A stretch of DNA of 64,000 nt from JAOXRU01 sp965247735 (GCA_965247735.1 CBDFHN010000002.1:3906001-3970000), one strand, 5' to 3'; counted from the first letter of the stretch, positions 24,693 to 34,900 are shown. Notes: generated from the letters alone by a model not told the origin. Numbers and translations: made by a program.

Positions 24693-25745
24693 TTAGTGAT
24701 TAATGTTAAATCCACTATAAAAAGATTGGAAATTTATGTAACTACCTGCTTCTGACCAAAAAGATTTAGAAAAAATATTTGTGTTTTTAATTTTAAACCT
24801 AGAGCCTTCTGATGCTGATTTTCTTAATTTATCTGAGACCCAATATGCTTGATAAGATAAATCCCCTAAATATACAACGGAACCTACAGTAACGGCGGCT
24901 GGCCCTCCAAAAGCTGAAGCGGTATACAACGTAGCAAGAGATCCACCTACTTTATAGACATAATGTCCTTTCGTTATTTTTCCTGTTGCAACGCTATTAA
25001 TGTCATTTATTGCTGTTAAGGCCGTGACTGTTGCTCCTAAAGGTTTTAAAATACCTCCAACCATTTTTAGAGCTTTGAAAGGAACTTTAGTTCTAGCAAT
25101 CCATTGCCCTATTTTAGAGCCTGATTCATTGTATATAGGAATCACTGTAATTACTGTAGATTCCTTTGCGATAGCAACAGCTGCATTTGAGGCACTTGTT
25201 TGCAACTTAAATATTCCCCAATTAAAATCTTGTTTCCCATTATGATAGGTGTATTGATCTCCTATTTTGTAGTTTTTATTAGGATCCTCTTTTCCTACGA
25301 TTGCACCATCTCTGCTGTTCAAATATACATTGTTATCACCATCATTCTTATGGTCGGTAACTTCTCCTTGATCATTAACAACGGTAGAAAACAAGCCACT
25401 TGGATCTTTAAAAAACATTGGATTGTTGTTTCCATAATGATAAGGAGTGCTACTCTGAAAACTTTCAGCCATTTTGTCAATTCCATTAAATCTGCCAATA
25501 GCTGGATCATACTGTCTCCAATCCATTTCATAAACATTTAAACTTAATGATTCATCAAGCTCTTTGTTTACATATCCAAATTTCTTAGCTGTAGGGTTTC
25601 CAAGGGAAGAGTAATTGTTGTTATATCCACGATGGGCTAAACCAAATGGATAATAATTTTTCTCATCAATAATTTCAGTTGCCGCATCAATAACACCATT
25701 ATTATCAGCATCTTGATAAGACAGTCTTACGTTCCCTAAATGGTC
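24693..25745 (-). CDS. orphan RHS tip module 2: RHS core end plus glycine-rich hydrophobic tip
   Basis: Open from 25745, beginning in the RHS core (DHLGNVRLSYQDADNN, YYPFGLAHRGYNN, then DWRQYDPAIGRF and NPMFFKDPSG). An ATG at 25526 gives 277 residues, but homology to the core runs upstream of it to the block junction. The tip after the core has long small-residue hydrophobic stretches (LKMVGGILKPLGATVTALTA and GGSLATLYTASAFGGPAAVT), suggesting membrane insertion. No enzyme motif is recognised. It lacks a normal start because the recombinase block sits at its 5' end. It is probably a silent cassette. Confidence 0.7.
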   Translation of the reverse strand, partial: DHLGNVRLSYQDADNNGVIDAATEIIDEKNYYPFGLAHRGYNNNYSSLGNPTAKKFGYVNKELDESLSLNVYEMDWRQYDPAIGRFNGIDKMAESFQSSTPYHYGNNNPMFFKDPSGLFSTVVNDQGEVTDHKNDGDNNVYLNSRDGAIVGKEDPNKNYKIGDQYTYHNGKQDFNWGIFKLQTSASNAAVAIAKESTVITVIPIYNESGSKIGQWIARTKVPFKALKMVGGILKPLGATVTALTAINDINSVATGKITKGHYVYKVGGSLATLYTASAFGGPAAVTVGSVVYLGDLSYQAYWVSDKLRKSASEGSRFKIKNTNIFSKSFWSEAGSYINFQSFYSGFNINH

Positions 25746-26568
25746 ACGATTACAGCGATTTTAAAAAAAAGCGGTTGCATTTTTTTGCAGTTGCTTCCCA
25801 AAAAGCATTTTTTTTAAAGAACGTCCTTTCTACATCTATGGTAAATATAGCCAAAAAATAAATGTGTTGGTACTATTTTCTTCGCAAGTAAACCTCAGTT
25901 GTTTCACTAGCTCCCTTTTTCCTCTAGTGTTGATAAGATTACGTTAGCATTGAAACGATCCGTTTCGCTTCAAACGTTTTAAAAAGGTGTGATTTGGAGG
26001 TTGGTGGTGCGTGGAGAATCACACCTTTTTAAAATGATCACTTTTAGGTAAAGTTGTTCAGTTTTGAGTAAGTAAAGCCTTTCGGCGTTTGAGAACTAAC
26101 AAGGGCGTAGCCAAGCGGAGTGGAGCAGACGACGTACAAAATGATGGCGATAGCTTTTTTGTACGCCACAGCTTTTTTGTTGATTCCGTTAAAAAACAAT
26201 AAGTAAATCAAACATAAAAAGCTGTAGGCTGCGATTTAGCGGCGTAGCCCATTTAGTAGCGGTTGTAGCCAATAAAAGTTTTGTGAGTTTAGCGAACACC
26301 TTATGGGTTTGGGTACAAAAGTAGCTACGGGTGAGAAGCGGATGGAGCAAAACAAAAGAAAGTAACAGAGCTTGACCGACCGAAGGAGAGGACAACGAAG
26401 TGATAGGGAACAAATGGTATCTTTCTTACCATTTGTGGACTAACTTTTTTTGATTTTGTGGAAGTAGTGACGAACACCTTATTGCAGCTTTATGCAATAG
26501 TGATAACGGCTGCATAAATTAGTAAATACGACCAGAGGGAGACAGCTTATTTTTTGTATATTTGAGCA
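25746..26568. other. hairpin-rich non-coding end of block copy 2
   Basis: Same sequence and inverted repeats as in copy 1 (the 18-bp-arm hairpin is at 25977-26034, the ACAAATGGTA hairpin at 26410-26436). A TATATTTG box is at 26557-26564. No gene supported. Confidence 0.6.
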
Positions 26569-26784
26569 ATGGATTTAGTAATTTACATCATCAGTTTTAT
26601 ATCTTCTCTTTTAGGGATTTATTCGTTTATTAAAAATGATAGCCCTTTATTTTCTTTTTTAGAAAAAAACATATTTGGTTGTGAATTGATTTCAGATTTG
26701 TCCTCTCCCTATATAAAAAAAAACCTAATTCTAATTTCACAATGGAATAACTCTTATTGTGAATATTTAACTTTTTCAGCTTAA
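26569..26784 (+). CDS. small membrane ORF next to the recombinases, copy 2
   Basis: Identical to the 71-codon ORF at 18910. One hydrophobic N-terminal helix, and a nine-base overlap with the convergent recombinase gene. Function unknown; it may be a truncated gene start. Confidence 0.35.
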   Translation: MDLVIYIISFISSLLGIYSFIKNDSPLFSFLEKNIFGCELISDLSSPYIKKNLILISQWNNSYCEYLTFSA

Positions 26785-27669
26785 TGGATGGAACTCATTG
26801 ATAGCTTCCTGTAAACTTTCAAGATTGTTCTGTCTATATTTCTCTGTAGAACTGATGTATTTATGTCCTGCTAAATATTGTGTTTTTCTAAGGTTATATT
26901 GCCCCAACCAGTTAACAATTACTGATGCTCGTAAATGATTTACATTAACTGCCTTATTATTTATTTGCTTTAGCTTTTTTAGTATTCCTATTCGTAATAA
27001 GTCGTTAAAATGTGTTTGTGGTATAAATAATTGTTCGTTGTGGATATTATTATACTTTGCTATTTCTGGTCGTATTTCGTTTACATATTCCAGTAAGTCT
27101 AATACTTGCCACGATTTAAGCTCCATTGTTCTGCTGTTGTTTCTGCGTGTACTTGGTATGTAAATTTTGCCTTTGTAAAGCTCTAAATGTTCTACTAATA
27201 AGCTCTTTAAATTGGTAGTGTTTAAACCTTGATAAACCATTAATCCAGTAATAACTTTGTTCCTTTTTGCGCTTAATTTGACTTTGTAATTGCTATGCTT
27301 TTTAAGGGTTTCAATTTTGTAACTATAATATAAGTCTTCCAGTTCGTCTGCATCCAAAAGATTATGTAAAACTCGTTTTGTTGTTCCTTTTACTGATACT
27401 TTTTCTAATGGGTTATTGGTTCTTTCATCTGTTTCTATTAAGTAATCAAAATAGCTACGTATGCTTATGAGTTGGTTGTTTATGGTCTGTACTTTCAATC
27501 GTTTTTGCTGTAGATATTTAATGTATTTTAAACTGGTTTTATAATCGATTTCATTGGCTTTTATACGATGGTTTTTTAGCCAAGTTGTAAACTCTTCGAT
27601 ACGTTTTAGATAATGGACTATCGTTGTTTTACTATAATTGTTTTCCAATAGGTATTGTTCATACTCCAT
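26776..27669 (-). CDS. tyrosine recombinase, divergent active site, copy 2
   Basis: Protein identical to that at 19117-20010: the catalytic Arg I and His II positions appear to be Asn, and the tyrosine nucleophile is kept. Having two intact copies shows the gene has not decayed since the duplication, though the duplication is too recent to prove selection. Confidence 0.85.
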   Translation of the reverse strand: MEYEQYLLENNYSKTTIVHYLKRIEEFTTWLKNHRIKANEIDYKTSLKYIKYLQQKRLKVQTINNQLISIRSYFDYLIETDERTNNPLEKVSVKGTTKRVLHNLLDADELEDLYYSYKIETLKKHSNYKVKLSAKRNKVITGLMVYQGLNTTNLKSLLVEHLELYKGKIYIPSTRRNNSRTMELKSWQVLDLLEYVNEIRPEIAKYNNIHNEQLFIPQTHFNDLLRIGILKKLKQINNKAVNVNHLRASVIVNWLGQYNLRKTQYLAGHKYISSTEKYRQNNLESLQEAINEFHPLS

Positions 27670-27673
27670 ACTA

Positions 27674-28588
27674 TTATTCTTTTAAAATATGTGTGTAGAT
27701 TTGTGTGCTTTCTAATGATGCATGTCCTAAAAATTGCTGTATGTCTTCTATCTTCATTCCTGCTTGTAAAAAGTGTGTAGCAATACTATGACGTAACATG
27801 TGTGGTGTAATATTTTGTCTTTGTAAGTCTTGGTTATTGGTAGCTTTAATAATTTGTCTTAAACACCATTCTAAACATGCGCCACATATTTTTGGGTTTC
27901 TTCTACTCACAAAAATATACTCACTTTCTGATGCTTTTTTAAAATCCATTCTTGCATCGAAAACATAGTCTTCTATGATTCTTAAATTGTAATGGTTGAT
28001 AGGTATAAATCGTTCTTTATAGTTTTTTCCTTTTCTAACAAATATGCGTTCCTTGTCATATAGGATATCATTTAATTGCAGGTTCAACACTTCGTTTCTT
28101 CGCATGCCACAGCTGTATAAGCAAACCAATAAAGCTTTGTTTCTTGCTCTAAACCTTGGTAACTCATGACTGTATTCTGTTGCTTTAAACAAAGATTTCA
28201 CTTCCGATTTTGTACAATACCTTAGCTTTTCTTCTGTTGCTTTCTCTCTTTTTAAGTGTATGTTAAATGGTTTTTTATGATGTCTTTTTAGGTATTCTCT
28301 AAACTTTTTTAAAGTACTTTGATGTGAGTTTAGATAAATATTACTTAATGCACCACCTCTGGTTTTGTTTGGTCTTTGCCTTAATGCTTTGTAGTAGTTT
28401 TTTACGATATCTTTATTTATGATACTTATTTCGGTATGTCCGTGACATTCTAGCCAGTAAAAAAACTCACAAAGCTGATTAGGATAGTTCTTTTGCATGG
28501 CTTCACTATATCCCAGCACATCTAACCATTGTTTAAAATCTTCTAATAATACTTTGTAACTCTCGTTTTGTAGCTTACTTTTTTTCAT
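27674..28588 (-). CDS. tyrosine recombinase (XerC/XerD-like), copy 2
   Basis: Protein identical to that at 20015-20929, with the full R-HxxR-H-Y active site. Two identical recombinase copies flank orphan module 2, so recombination between them, or by them, could excise that module. Confidence 0.92.
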   Translation of the reverse strand: MKKSKLQNESYKVLLEDFKQWLDVLGYSEAMQKNYPNQLCEFFYWLECHGHTEISIINKDIVKNYYKALRQRPNKTRGGALSNIYLNSHQSTLKKFREYLKRHHKKPFNIHLKREKATEEKLRYCTKSEVKSLFKATEYSHELPRFRARNKALLVCLYSCGMRRNEVLNLQLNDILYDKERIFVRKGKNYKERFIPINHYNLRIIEDYVFDARMDFKKASESEYIFVSRRNPKICGACLEWCLRQIIKATNNQDLQRQNITPHMLRHSIATHFLQAGMKIEDIQQFLGHASLESTQIYTHILKE

Positions 28589-28622
28589 CGGTTGACCTTT
28601 TTTGGAGTTTTGTAGCGAGTTG

Positions 28623-30203
28623 CTATAACTTACTGACTACCTTTTTTTTATCTTCGCCATTTTGGGTGTGGCGACTTGGTGGCGATATGGCGAGTTCTAT
28701 TTGAGCTATGCAGTTGTTTAATGCACTATTTATCTGCTCTTTAAGTGTATTGTATTCTGTAATATCTACGATCTCAAAACAATAACTTTTAGTTTTAGTT
28801 TTCCTTATTCTTTGGATATAATTCTCTTCTAGTAGCTGTTTATTGTAACGTCTTAAGGTTGTTTCCTTGATACGTAGGTTTCTGCGTATTTCGGCATTAG
28901 TAAACGTAGTTTGGGTATTCTTTTGTAAGTATGCTTTAAGGCTTTCTAGATGGTTTCGGGTTGCTCCTGTAATAGTATCGCTTTTGCGTAGTAGTACTTC
29001 TTGTATAAGTTCGTTAGCTTCTTCTATATCTTCCACCGTAGTTTCGATATACATTTCGCCAGTATCTTCATTTACTTGTTGTTCTCGCTGATATTGCTTG
29101 TAAAAGGTGATTACCTCTATAAATTGTAAATAATGACTGTTAGTTCTTCGTGGTTTAAATACTGCCGATGGCAGCGATAAGTATTCTGCATAAGGATTAA
29201 TTACTTTTATTGGCTTTAGTACTCGCTGTACATTCTGTAATAAATCACGCGATGCATGTTGTTCCTCTTCGTTAAGTTTTCCTGCGCTGATCAACCGCTG
29301 ATACTGCATTATACGTTGATCTTGTTCTTTAGTTTCGTCTATGTAGAGTAGAAAAGAACGATTACTATTATCTTCATAAATACTTTCTTGTGTGGTACAG
29401 CCTGCAAGACTTACTGGTCCTTCTACTGTTAAGTGTATGGTTTTGGTTGTTCCTTTGGTGTCCTTATGTACTACCGTTTTGGTAATGCGTTTTTTAGTTT
29501 GTAGTTCTCGTAATGGGTAAAGCACAGATTCTGCTCCATCTAAATCTTCTATAAGTATTAGTTTGTGTTGTAATTCTGTTCTGTTGAAGTAGTAAAAAGC
29601 ATTTGCAGACAATACTGTAATTTCTACTTTATCCTCTTGTGGTATCAGTTCTCCAACCTTGGATTGTAAATGTGTTTTACCAACTCCAGAACTTCCTAAG
29701 CTTATACAATGCAAAGGATTGTTAGTTTTACGACTTGTGAAAATGAGGAACATTAATAAGCGGTTAGTGTCTTCCCCAATAACACCACTCTTACCAATAA
29801 GATCATTGGTTAGTTGTAATAAATTCTTCTTTTTTAAAAACGCCTCTGCGGCTCGCAATTCAGTGGCAGATAATTCTTTGTAGTATGGTCTGTGTGCTTC
29901 TTGCTCTTTTTCTATCAATAAAAAACGGTAACTTTCTAATGCTTTGGTTAATTCCTGGAGGCATCGCCTCACGACACTAGTACCTATTTCTATACGTTCT
30001 GCTACTTTCCTAACTAGTTTTTCTACTTGATTATCATTGTATAAATCTATGCTTTGCCGCAATACATTGTGTTCTTTTGGTTTTTGTAACGATAGTGTAA
30101 CTCGTAAAGCTTCCAGTTTTGTAACCTTAATTCCTCCTAGAATATGGATTTCTAAGTGTTTTGCAGTGTATTTGTAGTTGTTTGCATTGCTTGTATCTAA
30201 CAT
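28623..30203 (-). CDS. P-loop ATPase with C-terminal winged-helix region, copy 2
   Basis: Same as the protein at 20964-22544 except for one residue: Gly here versus Glu in copy 1, in VIGEDTNR, about 28 residues before the Walker A motif. The change comes from the single base difference between the blocks. Confidence 0.7.
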   Translation of the reverse strand: MLDTSNANNYKYTAKHLEIHILGGIKVTKLEALRVTLSLQKPKEHNVLRQSIDLYNDNQVEKLVRKVAERIEIGTSVVRRCLQELTKALESYRFLLIEKEQEAHRPYYKELSATELRAAEAFLKKKNLLQLTNDLIGKSGVIGEDTNRLLMFLIFTSRKTNNPLHCISLGSSGVGKTHLQSKVGELIPQEDKVEITVLSANAFYYFNRTELQHKLILIEDLDGAESVLYPLRELQTKKRITKTVVHKDTKGTTKTIHLTVEGPVSLAGCTTQESIYEDNSNRSFLLYIDETKEQDQRIMQYQRLISAGKLNEEEQHASRDLLQNVQRVLKPIKVINPYAEYLSLPSAVFKPRRTNSHYLQFIEVITFYKQYQREQQVNEDTGEMYIETTVEDIEEANELIQEVLLRKSDTITGATRNHLESLKAYLQKNTQTTFTNAEIRRNLRIKETTLRRYNKQLLEENYIQRIRKTKTKSYCFEIVDITEYNTLKEQINSALNNCIAQIELAISPPSRHTQNGEDKKKVVSKL

Positions 30204-30284
30204 TGTAAAAAAGTTTAATTGCCAAGAGTTGTTGACAAATGTACAACATTCTTTTCTTTACAGTACCAATCAAGTATTTCTTTT

Positions 30285-30308
30285 GTCAAAATATTTTGAC
30301 TATTTTTG
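30285..30308 (+). promoter_or_regulatory. XRE promoter with 16-bp palindromic operator, copy 2
   Basis: GTCAAAATATTTTGAC followed by TATTTTTG, identical to 22626-22649. It sits in the divergent region between the ATPase and XRE genes. Confidence 0.6.
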
Positions 30309-30344
30309 CTAAAAACTATTACATTCACTTGATTTTAGTCAACT

Positions 30345-30674
30345 ATGTTAGACATTGGAAGTAAAATAATTAATTTAAGAAAGAAGCTTAGTTTATCTCA
30401 AACTGAACTAGCTAAAAAAGTTAGTGTTTCTCGAACCATCATCGGTAATTACGAACGTAATGAAAATACACCATCTATAGATATACTGCTAAAAATTGCT
30501 AAAGTGTTTAATGTATCAGTTGATTTTTTAATTGGTGAAGGACAGCTCTCTAGCTATGATAAAGACCTTTTAAAACGTATTAATGATATTGAGCATTTAC
30601 CTGAAGAAGATAAAAAGCATATCTTTTATATGATTGATAATATTGTTAAAGCTGTAAAACTAAAAAGTATTTAA
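30345..30674 (+). CDS. XRE-family HTH transcriptional repressor, copy 2
   Basis: Identical to the 109-residue regulator at 22686-23015, with an N-terminal Cro/C1-type helix-turn-helix and helical tail. Two identical repressor copies would act on both block promoters. Confidence 0.9.
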   Translation: MLDIGSKIINLRKKLSLSQTELAKKVSVSRTIIGNYERNENTPSIDILLKIAKVFNVSVDFLIGEGQLSSYDKDLLKRINDIEHLPEEDKKHIFYMIDNIVKAVKLKSI

Positions 30675-30708
30675 ACACAAAACCATAACATTGACACTGT
30701 AGCTTACC

Positions 30709-30756
30709 GATAAAAAATTTAAAGACTTCTTTGATAAAAATATAGCTTCTCTATAA
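30709..30756 (+). pseudogene. 3' tail of a second XRE gene, copy 2
   Basis: Same truncated KKFKDFFDKNIASL tail as at 23050-23097. Confidence 0.65.
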
Positions 30757-30848
30757 AACTAAAAATCTTCTATAACTCTGTAATAGCTTTCCTTTACAAG
30801 AATAAAATACAAACATTTCTTAAATAATAGGTACAAAACATCTTCATG

Positions 30849-30985
30849 CATTTTTATACTCAAAAATGTAGTGATATTTTGCAATTAACTATATATCATA
30901 TAGTTATAGTGATGTTTTGCTCCTTTTTTCAAACCTGTTTTTAAGGTAAATTACATTTTTACTCCCAAAAATGTAGTATATTTAG
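30849..30985 (+). promoter_or_regulatory. cluster of inverted repeats ahead of the nuclease-like gene, copy 2
   Basis: Same three palindromes as in copy 1, at 30849-30868, 30886-30906 and 30952-30975, with a TATATTTAG just before the ATG at 30990. Confidence 0.5.
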
Positions 30986-30989
30986 TAAT

Positions 30990-31329
30990 ATGTATAATTA
31001 TAAAGCAAAGGTTGTACGTTGGGTAGATGGAGACACCTTACTTGTTGAAGTAGATTTAGGGTTTTACGTGCTTACCATACAAAAAAATACGTCTTGCCCG
31101 TATTAACGCACCAGAGATGCGTAGCGCTGTGGCTTACCGTGAGCGGCAAGCTAAGCATGCCAGAGCTGTAGCTAGAAAGTTCTGCCCCGAAGATGCTATT
31201 GTTACCATTACAACCTCTAAACAAGACAAAGACCAATATGCACGTTACATTGCTGAAGTAATATACAACGATACCAATCTTTCTGATTACCTCATTGATA
31301 AAAAAGTAGCTAAGCTTTGGGAACAGTAG
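30990..31329 (+). pseudogene. staphylococcal-nuclease-like gene with a frameshift at an A7 run, copy 2
   Basis: Identical to 23331-23670, including the A7 run (near 31079) that breaks the frame between TIQK and IRLARINAPE. The stop at 31329 marks the end of block identity. Confidence 0.7.
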
Positions 31330-31537
31330 CTTTGACTTTGTTTTGTGATACAAGAATAAAAAGATAAACCACAACATTACTGATATAGCTTATCTTTTTG
31401 TATTTCTTACTCGTTATCGGTAACAAGCGTGACGCTTGCACCAGCAGAAGAACAGTAGTTATAACTTAGTTTTGTGATACAAGAATGAAAAAGATAAACC
31501 AAAACATTGCTGCTGTGGCTTATCTTATTTGTGTTTC
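31330..31537 (+). repeat. tandem scar repeats between block copy 2 and the primary immunity gene
   Basis: Two tandem, diverged units of about 130 bp, each running from a nuclease-gene end (CAGTAG) through a TTTTGTGATACAAGAAT spacer and an AACCACAACATT-type hairpin to a repeat A. The second unit starts with GAACAGTAG at 31450-31458, the last codons of the nuclease gene, right after repeat A copy 6. Confidence 0.75.
31403..31450 (+). repeat. repeat A copy 6
   Basis: 48-bp copy ending CAGAAG and joined directly to AACAGTAG, the last codons of a nuclease-like gene. Confidence 0.9.
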
Positions 31538-31581
31538 TTACTCGTTATTGGTAACAAGCGTGACGCTTGCACCAGCAGGAG
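31534..31581 (+). repeat. repeat A copy 7, forming the 3' end of an immunity gene
   Basis: 48-bp copy with one change (GTTATTGGTAAC). On the minus strand it supplies the last 14 codons and stop of the primary immunity gene (APAGASVTLVTNNE). Confidence 0.9.
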
Positions 31582-31978
31582 CAACTTTCCAATAATCTCG
31601 TAAACCAATATTTGGAGAATTGGTCATATCTACTACTAAAAACCATTTCTGGCTTTTGGAATCCATAACCTTATATAGGTTAAGCATAATATCTTTTTTA
31701 ATGATATCTTCTTGATATAATGGATTGATAGGTTTATTTCCTTTTAGATCACTTATAAAGTTTTTATAATCTTTAAAATAAATAGACACAAAACCGACCT
31801 CTTGATATGTGTCAAGAATAATATTTTCTAACCCATCTATTTTTGATGTTAAATTAGAAACTATTAATTTGCCAGTTTCCTTTTTCTTTTTTTCTAACTT
31901 AGTCCTAAGCTTTTCTGCATCAGGCAAAAAAAACGCATCAATAAAGCTAATTAATTTTTCTTTTAAAAAATTCAACAT
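31538..31978 (-). CDS. putative immunity protein of the primary RHS operon, C-terminus replaced by repeat A
   Basis: 146 residues starting two bases after the stop of the RHS gene. No signal peptide or membrane helix is seen. The N-terminal half is helical and lysine-rich; the second half reads FYVSIYFKDYK-like and WFLVVDMTNSPNIGLRDYW. The final residues APAGASVTLVTNNE come from repeat A on this strand, so the native C-terminus was probably cut off where the repeat joined. Whether it still works is unknown. No family is recognised. Confidence 0.6.
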   Translation of the reverse strand: MLNFLKEKLISFIDAFFLPDAEKLRTKLEKKKKETGKLIVSNLTSKIDGLENIILDTYQEVGFVSIYFKDYKNFISDLKGNKPINPLYQEDIIKKDIMLNLYKVMDSKSQKWFLVVDMTNSPNIGLRDYWKVAPAGASVTLVTNNE

Positions 31979-31980
31979 AT

Positions 31981-34900
31981 TTATTGTTTAGATTTTTCTA
32001 AAGGAGTATTATCCAAAACTATAATTCCATTTTTTGTAACTAAAAAATTATTTTTAGAAGTTCTTAAATTAAACACTTTTAAAACACTTTTACTATTTCT
32101 AATTTCACTAACCTCTATGAATTTTAATTTACCATTTTTTTCTCTTGCTAAAAAATCTCCTTTTTTTATGGTATGAGACATTATATAACCATTATCTCTA
32201 GTTAAAATATAATGGCCATTAGTAACTTTGACTTTGACTCCGTTTTTCAGTGACAAAATAATGTGTTGACTAACCATATTCTTACTAACATTAAGTACTT
32301 TACTTTTAATAAAAATATTTTTTATGGTATTATAACTTAAAACAAAGTCTCCTTCTTCAATAGTTTCAATGTTTTTTAATTCATTTGTACTCATTACAAC
32401 TTTTGTGCCTTTTCCAAAACAGACATTTCCCTTGCAATTCTTCATGCTTTTATCCAGTTCGGAAAAATTAACATTCTCACTATTTTTGGCAGCTCTTTCC
32501 ATTCCACTTCTTCCAATTATTCCTCCAGAAACACCACCAACTATACTCCATGCTCCTACATATAAGGGATGTGGGAAATGAGATGATGCAAAAGCACCAC
32601 CTAATTCCGCACCAAACCATGCACCAGCCCAAGAGCCTCCTTCTATTGCTGACTGTTCTAGCTTATTATCCGCATTATAAATATTATATCCTGATACTCC
32701 TAACCCGAATACCCCCATGGTTAAAGATGCGCCACCTGCCATATTCCATCCTCCATGTGTTTTAAAGAAGCGTACAGGTGGTTTTGTTGCTCCTTCTGGA
32801 ACTATCAATGAAGAAACGGGGTAGCTCAAATTTAATAATCTTCGCCATACAGGAGAAGTTAAGTTTCTAGCAATTGATTTAAATCTATATCTACTATCCA
32901 TACCCAATTGCCAATTGGTGCTAACTGTAGAATTATATAAAGGTTTCAATCTATAACTTGCTAGAGCGTACCCAACACGTACTGCTCCGTTATAGGTTCC
33001 CATAGCCCCTCCATTACCAAAGTTAGGATTAATTAGATTTCCTGATTCTGCTCCTTCGTATTGTTTAGATACAGCTGCAAAATATTGTTCATATTTATTA
33101 GGCGGATCAGTTTTTTCTCCAACAGTATGACCATCTCCAGTAAAAGTGCCATTTCCATTATTTGTATACGTTACTCCTCGGTTCATTTGGTTTACCAAAT
33201 CTTGCACAGAATTGGCTCCACTAGGATCTGTCCAATAAATAGGGTTGTTGTCAAATGCATTATATGTAGATTTTGAATGGTGAGTAACAGGATCAATAGA
33301 AGTCCATCTCGCTATAGAGGAATCATAACTACGGACATCCATTTCATACATATCTAACCCTAGCCCTTCTTCCAACTCAATACCATTGAACCCAAATTTC
33401 TTAGCAGTAGGACTTCCAAGGGAAGAATAATAGTTATTATATCCACGATGAGCTAAACCAAATGGATAATAATTCTTCTCATCAATAATCTCAGTAGCAG
33501 CATCAATAACACCATTATTATCAGCATCCTGATAAGACAATCGTACGTTCCCTAAATGGTCTTTATATTGATATATATACTCAAAAGCGCCGTTATTATT
33601 GTTTACATAGCCCTCTGGATGGTTGAAAAACTGAAGTGTTACTGTAGTACCATTCTTTGGTTTTTCGTAAACATAGTTACCTGAATAATCTATAGTAGCA
33701 CCATCACTTACAATTTTACGTTGTTTTACTCCTGTAGCATCATATACATATTGGATGTTTCCGTTATGTTCTGTATTTGCAATAGTAACCTGTGTTGGTA
33801 GATTCAGATGATTATAAGTAATAGCGCTGATGCCTTTGTTTTTATCAACTATCATATTGCCATTAGCATCATAAGTATATTCCGTAGTCAACTCGGCACC
33901 ATCTTTGAATCCAGTTATTACACTTGCTAAAGAATCATCATCAACAGCTTGTAATTGATTTCCACTATCATAACTATAACTTAGTAAATCCATGTCACCA
34001 AAAGTAGTAGCAGCAACATTGGTATGTCCCTTACGATTCAAACTAAGAATATTCCCCATCTTATCATAGCTAATTCCAGAAACATCATAATTGCTAAAAG
34101 AATTCGCTCCTGTTGCAGCGGTGATTCGGTTTAGGGCGTCGTAACTGTAGACATAACTTTTTGGCCCACTATCCGTATTGGCAGTACGCCAACTTGTTGC
34201 CGATATGTTTCCATTGTATAAATGCACTCCTGAACCAGTGTTATAATCAAGCTTAAAGTTAAACAATTTATTGGTATTGGCAATATCGTTAATACCTCTT
34301 AGCCATCCTCTAATATTATAATTATAGGTAACTACTTGTAATGGGTTTGTTTCTGTGTTTCCCACTTTCTTGCTTTCTAGCTGTCCAAGTTTATCATAGG
34401 TATTACTCACTATAAGTTCTTGCTTAGCGTTAGAAACTATCTTTGCGGTAAAACTCACCGTAGGGCTTGCTACAGCCCTAAAGTTAGGCAATAAAACTAT
34501 ACTTTTTGTTGCTTTCGCATTTGTAGTAGTTGCTATAGTGCCTGTTAACGGAGGTAGGTCTGCAACAACAGTACCTGATTCTGGACAGGTATATCCTAGC
34601 GCTTCATTTCCTATACATTGGGTTTGTGATAATAAACGGCCAACATGGTCGTAAGTAAAATTGTCTAAGGTAGCTATAGCTGTTCCTGCTTTTATATGTT
34701 GTGTTCTTGTTTGCAGTATTTTACCAACAAAATCTAAACTCAGTTCTACAATATCTGCGGTTTCTAGGTAGTCGTTTTTACTATAGCTATAGATGTTTCT
34801 TGCTTTTTCATCATAATAACTAACTGAAGTAATCCAATTGGTAGTTTCTAAAACTTTTACTTTAGATCCTGTTGCTAAGCTTTTGGTATTGCTAGTGCTA

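Larger units (their letters stand above)
25746..31329. mobile_element. recombinase block copy 2 (5584 bp)
   Basis: Second copy of the block at 18087-23670. It too joins RHS core sequence at AAATGGTC/ACGATTACAGCG. The near-identity over 5.6 kb, non-coding parts included, implies very recent duplication or ongoing gene conversion. The flanking RHS tails differ clearly from one another. At the far side, 31330 onward, it meets the scar sequences and the immunity gene of the primary RHS operon. Confidence 0.85.

Noticed and set aside
31072..31377. 101-codon minus-strand ORF opposite the nuclease-like gene
   Set aside because: It is the complement of coding sequence and has no supporting features.
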